NCBI GenBank assembly: GCA_017427885.1
Contig: JAFRRW010000007.1
Span: 1 to 34,948, forward strand
Length of the DNA stretch: 34,948 nucleotides
Direction: 5' to 3'
From: Bacteroidales bacterium
GTDB taxonomy: Bacteria > Bacteroidota > Bacteroidia > Bacteroidales > UBA932
Of the stretch, positions 25,138 through 32,402 are shown one piece after another (the stretch's first letter is position 1; each line of letters starts with the position of its first letter). The translations under genes and the position numbers were made by a program. Under the pieces are notes generated by a model, which had not been told where the DNA came from, searched no databases, and was given only the letters and a program-made list of their open reading frames with translations.

Positions 25138-26409
25138 ATGTTGAATACTATCATAGGAGCTGCTGCAACCATTTTCGCGGTAACTCTCATACTTGTGGCC
25201 CTTCTTCTTTTCATTAAGGCCAAACTCACCCCCTCGGGCTCTGTCTCCATTGACATCAACAACGGTTCGAAAGTCCTCGAGGCCCCTATGGGCAGCGACG
25301 TGATGCACACTCTCGCAGACCTGGGGATATTCCTTCCCTCCGCCTGCGGCGGAAAGGCCAACTGCGGCCAGTGCAAGCTCCGCGTCCTCGACGGAGGCGG
25401 AACCATCCTTCCCACGGAGACGGGCTTCTTCTCCCGCCGCCAGATCAAGGAAGGCTGGAGGCTCGCCTGCCAGGTCAAAGTGAAGGACAACCTCAAGCTC
25501 GCCGTTCCCGAATCCGTACTCGACGTCCAGAAACTCGAGTGCGAGGTTATCAGCAACCACAACGTGGCCTCCTTCATCAAGGAATTCACAGTGAAGCTCC
25601 CCGAGGGCAAACACCTGAAATACCACAGCGGCCAGTACATCCAGATCGACATCCCCAAGGGGACCTTCGATTACAAGGACATCGACGTGGATCCCGAGTA
25701 CAAGGCTACCTGGGACATGTACAAGTTCTTTGACCTCAAGTGCGTGAACCCCGAGGACACGGTCCGTGCCTATTCCATGGCCACGTATCCTGCCGAAGGG
25801 GACATCATCAAGCTGAACGTCAGGATTGCCACCCCTCCTTTCGACAGGAACGCCCCGAAGGGAAGCAACAAGCTACTGCCAGTCAATCCGGGTATCGCCT
25901 CGTCCTACGTGTTCACCCGCCATCCCGGCGACATCGTGAACATTTCCGGACCTTTCGGCGACTTCCTGCTGCCTGAGAACGAACCTGCCGGGACCGAGTA
26001 CATCTTCGTCGGAGGAGGAGCCGGAATGGCGCCCCTGCGCAGCCATATAATGCATCTGTTCCGCACGGAGCACACATCGCGCAAGGTGTCCTTCTTCTAC
26101 GGCGCCCGCAGCCTCTCCGAGGCCTTCTATCTCGAAGACTACTGGGCCATCGAGAAGGACTTCCCCAACTTCAAGTTCTACCTCACACTCGACCGTCCCG
26201 ACCCCGCAGCGGACGCCGCAGGCGTGAAATACAGCGCCGGTTTCGTGGCCCCCGAGATGGGAAGGCTCTATCTCAACGACCACGACGCCCCGGAGGACAT
26301 CCAGTACTTCATGTGCGGACCTCCGATGCTCGTGAAGACGGTGGAAGACCTCCTGACCTCCCTCGGAGTCAACCTGGAGACCAACCTCCACTTCGACAAC
26401 TTCGGTTAG
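25138..26409 (+). CDS. nqrF: Na+-translocating NADH:quinone reductase subunit F
   Basis: 423 residues; the NADH-oxidising entry subunit. There is one N-terminal helix (about 5-27), then a ferredoxin domain with Cys70, Cys76, Cys79 and Cys111 for the 2Fe-2S cluster (SACGGKANCGQCK ... LACQ). The FAD site is RAYSMATYP (Arg210-Ser213). The NADH domain has VGGGAGMAPLRSH (from 291) and the late MCGPPMLV. The C-terminus NLHFDNFG is usual for NqrF. It is the last gene of the operon and is followed by a large nested hairpin. Confidence 0.97.
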   Translation: MLNTIIGAAATIFAVTLILVALLLFIKAKLTPSGSVSIDINNGSKVLEAPMGSDVMHTLADLGIFLPSACGGKANCGQCKLRVLDGGGTILPTETGFFSRRQIKEGWRLACQVKVKDNLKLAVPESVLDVQKLECEVISNHNVASFIKEFTVKLPEGKHLKYHSGQYIQIDIPKGTFDYKDIDVDPEYKATWDMYKFFDLKCVNPEDTVRAYSMATYPAEGDIIKLNVRIATPPFDRNAPKGSNKLLPVNPGIASSYVFTRHPGDIVNISGPFGDFLLPENEPAGTEYIFVGGGAGMAPLRSHIMHLFRTEHTSRKVSFFYGARSLSEAFYLEDYWAIEKDFPNFKFYLTLDRPDPAADAAGVKYSAGFVAPEMGRLYLNDHDAPEDIQYFMCGPPMLVKTVEDLLTSLGVNLETNLHFDNFG

Positions 26410-26423
26410 AAGATACCATCCGG

Positions 26424-26501
26424 AAGAACCGGAACCCTGCTGACAAGCCTTACCTGGAATCCAGGAAAGAATCAGGCTCAGTCAGTAAGGTTCCGGTTCT
26501 T
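26424..26501. repeat. 78-nt nested hairpin between nqrF and the DUF47 gene
   Basis: The outer stem is 13 bp perfect (AAGAACCGGAACC at 26424-26436 with GGTTCCGGTTCTT at 26489-26501). Inside it lie CTGAC/GTCAG, AGCCT/AGGCT and a terminal CCTGG-AAT-CCAGG. No T-tract follows on either strand, so it is not a classical intrinsic terminator, although it lies at a convergent junction where one is expected. Confidence 0.75.
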
Positions 26502-26535
26502 CGTATCAGTAACCAGTTACGTCACCGAAAAATGA

Positions 26536-27198
26536 TCATTTCTGCGCTATGTAGGCAATGAGGATGCGGCGGACGGTGTCGGAAACGGCCTTGGCGCAGT
26601 CCGTGGCCGACTCGAGGACTTCCGCAAGGTTCTTGTACTTGATGAGTTCCTTGGTATTGTCCTCGTTCTCGAATATAAATCCTATATAGTCCTCGTAAGC
26701 GTCGTCGGCCGCGTGCTCCAATTCGGTGACCCTGTCGCACTGGTGGCAGATGTCGGAAAAATTATTCCTCATATCCTCCATCAGGGACATCAGTTTCTTC
26801 AGGGCTTCAGCCTGGGAGGAAATAAGCTGGGCGAGTTCTTTGAGCTGGCGGTCAATCTTTTTCGGACGATAGATCAGGATGGCCTTCGCACAGTCTTTCA
26901 CGACGTCGAGGCAATCGTCCAGGGCCATCGAAAGCGCTTGAAGATCAATACGGTTGATGACCACCAGATATTTCCCGGACAACTCCTCGTTGTATTCGGC
27001 AAGCAGGGCGTCCCCCTGGACTTCGAGAGACTTGATATCCTTCTCGGCCTTGGTCCAGACCGCATAATCCGAGGATTCCATCATATCCAGAAGTTCCCTG
27101 GACGCTATCCTGAGGAATTCAGCCTGACGGGGAAAAACAGGAGAGAACCCGGAGTGGACACCGAACAGGAGGCCCCTGACCTTTCTGAAAAAATGCAT
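26536..27198 (-). CDS. DUF47/PhoU-like protein
   Basis: 220 residues from ATG 27198 (MHFFRKVRGLLFG), chosen because DUF47 proteins usually start this way; a start at 27252 would add 18 atypical residues. It is all-helical with PhoU-like spacing: EFLRIASRELLDMM, LEVQGDALLAEYNEELSG, INRIDLQALSMALDDCLDVV, then the mirrored ELEHAADDAYEDY and NLAEVLESATDCAKAVSDTV. The acidic E(x)xxD segments are typical of metal-binding PhoU folds. In most genomes this family sits beside a Pit phosphate transporter and is thought to modulate it. No pit gene is adjacent here. Confidence 0.85.
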   Translation of the reverse strand: MHFFRKVRGLLFGVHSGFSPVFPRQAEFLRIASRELLDMMESSDYAVWTKAEKDIKSLEVQGDALLAEYNEELSGKYLVVINRIDLQALSMALDDCLDVVKDCAKAILIYRPKKIDRQLKELAQLISSQAEALKKLMSLMEDMRNNFSDICHQCDRVTELEHAADDAYEDYIGFIFENEDNTKELIKYKNLAEVLESATDCAKAVSDTVRRILIAYIAQK

Positions 27199-27323
27199 AA
27201 GAAAAACTTTACTGACGCTAATATAAGGCCATTTTTTATCAATTACAACCACTAAAACATTAAAAAAAGCAAAAAAACGTTCCTACAATTCTTATGGTCC
27301 GCATCCTCGGGGGGAATATGGTT

Positions 27324-27331
27324 TAGTTTTG
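27324..27331 (+). promoter_or_regulatory. Bacteroidetes -7 box for the fimbrillin-like gene
   Basis: TAGTTTTG matches TAnnTTTG, 42 bp before ATG 27374, supporting that start over the in-frame TTG at 27329 that overlaps the box. Confidence 0.5.
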
Positions 27332-27373
27332 CATTGGCGGCGGGGATTCCAGAACCTCTCCGCCATACAGGAT

Positions 27374-29338
27374 ATGAATAAGGACAAAGGCCGGAAAACC
27401 CGCGGGGAGGTCTCCCCGGACCCATCGCAGAGCAGCACCAAGCCCTGCACTCATCTGTTTCCAGTCGGCAGTTTTCTTGCCGCATGCTTGCTTTCTTTCC
27501 CTCCGGCCTTTTTCCTGTCCTCGTGTAACGGAGAAGACCCCCCCGCCATCTCCCCTCCCGCCGACGCCACGACGGAGATCCTCACCCGTGCCCCTCTTTC
27601 CGAAGAACTCTCCTCACTTCACGTATTCGTATATAACGACGATTCCCTGCGCCGGCTGGATTCCTATCACGAGTTCAACCCAGGGGACGACAAACTCCTG
27701 CGCTGCACCTCCCGTTCCGGGAAGAAGATATTCGCGGCAGTCGCCAACCTGGACGTATCGGGGATGGACTGGAGGGAGATCAGTTCCTTCGAGGCCCTGG
27801 AGAAACTGATGGCGGACTTCAGGGAGGAAGATCCGGACTATCCTGTGATGACCGGAATAGTCAAGGCGGAGGCGGGAAATCCCGTTCCTCTCACGATGGA
27901 ACTCAAGAGGCTGATGTCAACCATCAGGATCACCTCCGTAAGCGCCGATTTCAAGGGAAGGGAATATGACGGAGCGGTCATCGAGGATGCGAAGGCCTAC
28001 CTTATAAACATAAACGGCAGGTGCGAGGTATTCCGGGAGGGAGGCTTCACCCAGACCGAAATGGTGAATTTCCATTCCGGTGAGGACTCTGAATCCCTCC
28101 CCCATCCCGAAATGGTATCCTGTCCCATAGGAGACATCGGGGACTCGCCCTTCTCTCCGGGAATCAGTTTCTACTGCTATCCCAACGACACGGGCGACGA
28201 TACGGTTTCCGCCCCGATGACGAGGCTCGTCATCGAAGGGAAGGTGCGGGGAGTAAGGTATTTCTGGCCGGTCAACATCACGGTGGGGAGAAATCTGAGG
28301 TATGACGTCAAAATCAGCATAACGAGGACAGGAACGGATTCCCCCGACCTGCCTGCGGACCCGGCATCCCTGGAAGCCGTCTGCTCGGTCGCCCCCTGGA
28401 TTGAAAGGGACGAACAGGTGGTCAGTTTCCGGATCCGGCGAAGCACGATGGGTGAAAGGACGAAATCCACCGACCCCGACGAGAACCTGATCACCGATCT
28501 CCACCTTTACATATTCAACTCGGACGACCTCCTCGAGGAAATGAGATACCTGAAAGGATCGGCCCTGAAGCAGGACGGCAACGGAGTCTCCACGAACGTC
28601 ACCCTGCTCAGGAATGCAAGGTATTCCGTCTATGCGGTGGCCAATGCGGGCTATTACCTTAAGGGAATCAAGGACAAGGAGGATCTGCTGGCTTTCAGGT
28701 ACCACCTGGTCTATCCGGACGAATTCCGGACGGGAATCCCGATGAGCGGTTACGTAGAGGATTTCAGATGCGGGGACAAGGAAACTCTTAACCTGGACCT
28801 CGTGAGGATGATGGCGAAAGTGTCGCTGAAAATGGACAGGACAGGCCTCGACCAGGGGGTGAAAGTCATCGTGAGGAGTGTTCAGGTCGGGGGCTGTCCG
28901 AATTCAGCGAAACTGTTCGGAAAGAGCAAGGCGGAGACCGTCAGGGACGTGTTCTCCTCGGGTTTTGACAAGACCTGGAAGCAGCTTGACCCGCTGAACG
29001 CCGACAAGTCCCTCGGAATCAGCGGAGAGGTGGGAGTGTATATGCTCGAGAACATGCAGGGGGACCTGCTGGAAGGGAATACGTCCCAGGAAGACAAGGT
29101 CTTTCCGGACGGCGACCTGCACGCCAAGGTCTGTTCATACCTGGAACTGAAGATGGAGTATTACTCCCCTTCCAAGAATACCGCCGCAGGAAAATACCTG
29201 ATTTACAGGTTCTTTCTCGGAGAGGGACCGGGAAATTTCGACGTGGTCAGGAACTGCCACTACCATTATACCGTCAAAGTCTCAGGCGACGGCCTTTCAG
29301 GGACCGGATGGCGCGTAGACAAGAGTGCATTGGAGTAG
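27374..29338 (+). CDS. Two-domain fimbrillin-like lipoprotein (DUF4906-like)
   Basis: 654 residues. Lipobox FFLSSC (Cys51) follows an unusually long charged n-region of about 30 residues. The mature protein appears to hold two tandem fimbrillin-like modules, about 60-330 and 345-654. Both contain a L-H-hydrophobic strand (SSLHVFVYNDD and TDLHLYIFNSD), an AVAN segment (IFAAVANLDVS and VYAVANAGYY), an MTG/MSG step and an LKRLMSTI or LVRMMAKV strand. The end, NFDVVRNCHYHYTVKVSGDG, is typical of DUF4906/Mfa-type proteins. It is probably a cell-surface or pilus-associated protein. It stands alone, with no anchor or tip gene beside it, and converges with uvrA. Confidence 0.78.
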   Translation: MNKDKGRKTRGEVSPDPSQSSTKPCTHLFPVGSFLAACLLSFPPAFFLSSCNGEDPPAISPPADATTEILTRAPLSEELSSLHVFVYNDDSLRRLDSYHEFNPGDDKLLRCTSRSGKKIFAAVANLDVSGMDWREISSFEALEKLMADFREEDPDYPVMTGIVKAEAGNPVPLTMELKRLMSTIRITSVSADFKGREYDGAVIEDAKAYLININGRCEVFREGGFTQTEMVNFHSGEDSESLPHPEMVSCPIGDIGDSPFSPGISFYCYPNDTGDDTVSAPMTRLVIEGKVRGVRYFWPVNITVGRNLRYDVKISITRTGTDSPDLPADPASLEAVCSVAPWIERDEQVVSFRIRRSTMGERTKSTDPDENLITDLHLYIFNSDDLLEEMRYLKGSALKQDGNGVSTNVTLLRNARYSVYAVANAGYYLKGIKDKEDLLAFRYHLVYPDEFRTGIPMSGYVEDFRCGDKETLNLDLVRMMAKVSLKMDRTGLDQGVKVIVRSVQVGGCPNSAKLFGKSKAETVRDVFSSGFDKTWKQLDPLNADKSLGISGEVGVYMLENMQGDLLEGNTSQEDKVFPDGDLHAKVCSYLELKMEYYSPSKNTAAGKYLIYRFFLGEGPGNFDVVRNCHYHYTVKVSGDGLSGTGWRVDKSALE

Positions 29339-29345
29339 TTTCTCG

Positions 29346-29421
29346 GTTCCCGGCAGGGACCGGGCTCGCTCACTGAAAATTTATGGAAAAAGTTCGCTCG
29401 CACCCGGTCCCAGCCGGGAAC
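29346..29421. repeat. 76-nt hairpin between the fimbrillin-like gene and uvrA
   Basis: Two 9-bp perfect stems separated by an A/A mismatch: GTTCCCGGC-A-GGGACCGGG (29346-29364) pairs with CCCGGTCCC-A-GCCGGGAAC (29403-29421) around an AT-rich 38-nt loop. GCCGGGAACGA recurs directly at 29464-29474. No T-tract follows. It is probably a bidirectional terminator or a REP-like palindrome. Confidence 0.72.
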
Positions 29422-29480
29422 GAAGCCGGCTGACAGAAAATGATCAGATTACTCCCAACCTCTGCCGGGAACGACAAGTA

Positions 29481-32312
29481 TTATTTCCTGAGGAATTCGG
29501 CGGTGAAAGAGGTGCCATCAGAGGCTAGGTCCTCGGGAGTGCCTTCAAAGACGAGTTCACCACCCCTGTCGCCGGCATCCGGACCGAGGTCGATCACCCA
29601 GTCGGCATTGCGGATGACGTCGAGGTTGTGTTCGACGACGACGATGGAATGGCCGTTGGCCAGGAGGGTGTCGAACGCCCTGAGGAGTTTCTCTACGTCA
29701 TAGAAATGCAGGCCGGTGGTGGGCTCGTCGAAGATGAACATAATCTTCTCCCTTCCGGGCCTGTAGGAGTTCCTGCTGACCGAAAGGAAATACGCGAGCT
29801 TGATCCGCTGGCTCTCCCCTCCGGAAAGGGTGCTGCTGCTCTGCCCGAGTTTGATGTATGAGAGTCCGACATCCACGAGAGGCTGCAGCCTGGAGGCGAT
29901 CTCCTTCGCGGTCTCATCTTCCTGGGAACCGAAAAACTCCATCGCGTCGGCCACGCTCATGTTCAGTACGTCGTCGATGTTCTTTCCCTTATATCTCACC
30001 TCGAGGATCTCGGGCTTGAACCTCTTGCCCCCGCAGGATTCGCATACCATAGTGACATCTGCCATAAACTGCATCCCTATCTTCACGAAACCGTCTCCCT
30101 GGCATTCCGGACAGCGGCCGCCTTCCTGGTTGAAAGAGAAGAACGAGGGGGAGAATCCGTTGATCCTGGCGTACTGCTGTTCGGAGAAGAGTTTCCTGAT
30201 GAGGTCGTAAACCTTGAGATAGGTCACGGCGTTCGACCTGGAACTCTTCCCTATCGGGCTCTGGTCCACATATTCCACCCTCGTTATCCTGTCTATGTTG
30301 CCGCTGAGTTTCCTGAACACTCCCGGGGCGTTCCCGGTTTCGTTCAGACGGCGGAAAAGGGCAGGATAGAGGATGTCGCCGACAAGTGAGGACTTTCCCG
30401 ATCCGCTCACGCCCGACACCACGGTGAGCACACCCAGGGGGAATCTCACGGTAATGTCCTTCAGGTTGTGCTCCATCGCGCCTTCCACGGTTATGGAATA
30501 GTTCCAGGTCCTCTTGTTCCTCGAATATCCCTTCCTCTCCCCGGAAAGATACTGCAGCGTCAGGGACTTTGGAACGGCCTCTGCTGGAATCCCTTCCGTG
30601 ATGGACCCGGTGAAGACCACCTCCCCTCCTGCGTCTCCGGCCTTCGGCCCCATGTCTATGAGCAGGTCGGCGGAACGTATTATCTCTTCATCGTGCTCGA
30701 CCACTACGACGGTGTTCCCGATGTCGCGGAGCCTTTTCAGCACGTCTATCAGCCTGGCCGTGTCCCTGGGATGGAGGCCTATGGAAGGTTCGTCGAGGAT
30801 ATACATCGAACCTACAAGGGAGGATCCGAGGGCCGTTACGAGGTTCACCCTCTGGCTCTCGCCGCCCGACAGGGTGTTACAGGTACGGGAAAGCGTGAGG
30901 TAGGAAAGGCCCACGTCGGAGAGGCACCTGAGCCTGGAGAGTATCTCCTCTATGGTCTTCCCCGCTATTTCCCTGTCATATTCGGATAGTTCCACGTTTT
31001 CAAGGAAGGCCGTCAGTTCCTCAACCGTCATATCCAGCAGTTCCCCGATGTCCTTTCCCCCGAACTTGACGTACAGGGCCTCCCTGCGGAGCCTGGTCCC
31101 GTGGCAGTGGGGACAGACGGTCCGACCGGAAAAACGGTTCAGCATGAACTTGTACTGTATCTTGTACCGGTTGGACCTCACCCAGTCGAAGAACTCGTCG
31201 ATGCCGACGAAGGAGGCGTCGTCACTCTCATCCATCCGTGTTCTCCATATCTTTTCCTTCTCGTCCGCAGAGAGATTGCACCAGGGCTCGAAAATCCTTA
31301 TCCCATTATATTCAGAGGAAGACACCAGCCTGTCCCGGAACCATCCCATCTTGTCTCCCCTCCAACAGGCCACGGCCCCGTCGTAGATGCTCTTGGACTT
31401 GTCCGGAATCACCAGGTCTTCGCTGATGCCGATTATCTTCCCGAGGCCACCGCATTCAGGACAGGCCCCGAGGGGACTGTTGAAACTGAACAGGTATTCA
31501 TCCGGCGGACGGAAAGTGATCCCGTCCATTTCCAAACGGTCGGTGAAGCGCCTCTCTTCTCCCGTGTCTTCCCTCAGGACATACATGGTCCCTTCCCCTT
31601 TGGAGAATGCGGAGGCGATGGAGGAATGCAGCCTGGTCCTGAGGTCGTCCATTTCCATATCCGAGGCCGCTGCAGGTATCCTCACGCGGTCAACCAGGAG
31701 CCTCAGCCCCTTCGGGAAATCCCCGCTTTCCGAGAGTTTCATCACATCCTCGATCCTCAAGGGAGAATCCCCGTAGAACCTGGAGAAGCCCTGTTCCTTC
31801 AGGGAAAGCATCAGTTCCACCTTGTCGTCACGGGTGTCCCAATGGATATCGGAGAGAATGTACACCGTGCCCTCCCCTCCCTTCAGGATATGGGACAAGA
31901 CGTCGGAGGGAGTGTCGCATTTGACCTCACGGCCGCTGACGGGAGAGAAGGTATGTCCAACCCTGGCATAAAGGAGCCTTATGAAGTCATATATCTCCGT
32001 GGTGGTGGCGACGGTGGAACGGGGGTTGCGGATGTTCACCTTCTGCTCGATCGCAATAGCCGGAGGGATGCCCTCGATTATGTCCACGTCGGGTTTGCTC
32101 ATCCTGCCGAGGAACTGCCGGGCATAAGAGGAAAGGCTCTGGGCGAAACGCCGCTGGCCTTCGGCGAAAAGGGTGTCGAAAGCAAGGGAGGACTTGCCGG
32201 AGCCGGAGATACCGGTCACTACGACCAGCTTTCCCCTGGGAATCTCGACGGTGATGTCTTTCAGGTTGTTGACCCTGGCACCTCGGATGATTATGTTACC
32301 CTCTTCGGACAT
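29481..32312 (-). CDS. uvrA: Excinuclease ABC subunit A
   Basis: 943 residues, the usual UvrA length. It is the damage-recognition ATPase of nucleotide excision repair, acting with UvrB and UvrC in the cytoplasm. Evidence: two ABC modules with Walker A motifs GISGSGKSSL (Lys40) and GVSGSGKSSLVGD (about 640); signatures TLSGGESQRVNLV and TLSGGESQRIKLA; Walker B regions ILDEPSIGLHP and IFDEPTTGLH; zinc-type cysteines CPECQGDG and CESCGG (about 735-765), plus CPECGG and CPHCHG earlier. RMSKPDVDIIEGIPPAIAIE matches the UvrA signature. Bacteroidetes often carry two UvrA paralogues and I cannot tell which this is. A -7 box lies directly upstream. Confidence 0.95.
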   Translation of the reverse strand: MSEEGNIIIRGARVNNLKDITVEIPRGKLVVVTGISGSGKSSLAFDTLFAEGQRRFAQSLSSYARQFLGRMSKPDVDIIEGIPPAIAIEQKVNIRNPRSTVATTTEIYDFIRLLYARVGHTFSPVSGREVKCDTPSDVLSHILKGGEGTVYILSDIHWDTRDDKVELMLSLKEQGFSRFYGDSPLRIEDVMKLSESGDFPKGLRLLVDRVRIPAAASDMEMDDLRTRLHSSIASAFSKGEGTMYVLREDTGEERRFTDRLEMDGITFRPPDEYLFSFNSPLGACPECGGLGKIIGISEDLVIPDKSKSIYDGAVACWRGDKMGWFRDRLVSSSEYNGIRIFEPWCNLSADEKEKIWRTRMDESDDASFVGIDEFFDWVRSNRYKIQYKFMLNRFSGRTVCPHCHGTRLRREALYVKFGGKDIGELLDMTVEELTAFLENVELSEYDREIAGKTIEEILSRLRCLSDVGLSYLTLSRTCNTLSGGESQRVNLVTALGSSLVGSMYILDEPSIGLHPRDTARLIDVLKRLRDIGNTVVVVEHDEEIIRSADLLIDMGPKAGDAGGEVVFTGSITEGIPAEAVPKSLTLQYLSGERKGYSRNKRTWNYSITVEGAMEHNLKDITVRFPLGVLTVVSGVSGSGKSSLVGDILYPALFRRLNETGNAPGVFRKLSGNIDRITRVEYVDQSPIGKSSRSNAVTYLKVYDLIRKLFSEQQYARINGFSPSFFSFNQEGGRCPECQGDGFVKIGMQFMADVTMVCESCGGKRFKPEILEVRYKGKNIDDVLNMSVADAMEFFGSQEDETAKEIASRLQPLVDVGLSYIKLGQSSSTLSGGESQRIKLAYFLSVSRNSYRPGREKIMFIFDEPTTGLHFYDVEKLLRAFDTLLANGHSIVVVEHNLDVIRNADWVIDLGPDAGDRGGELVFEGTPEDLASDGTSFTAEFLRK

Positions 32313-32327
32313 TCGGCGGAAATTTTA

Positions 32328-32335
32328 CAAATATA
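32328..32335 (-). promoter_or_regulatory. Bacteroidetes -7 box for uvrA
   Basis: The minus strand reads TATATTTG, an exact TAnnTTTG match, 16 bp before the uvrA ATG, implying a leader of about ten bases. Confidence 0.5.
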
Positions 32336-32345
32336 CCTCATTTCC

Positions 32346-32396
32346 ACGAAAAAAGTAAAGCCTGCCAAGACCTAATGTCCGGGGGATAATGGCAGG
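32346..32396 (-). terminator. Terminator after the GH92 gene
   Basis: On the minus strand CCTGCCA (32396-32390) pairs with TGGCAGG (32367-32361) and is followed by CTTTACTTTTTT. It lies just after the GH92 stop and separates it from uvrA. Confidence 0.7.
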
Positions 32397-32402
32397 TCCG
32401 GA

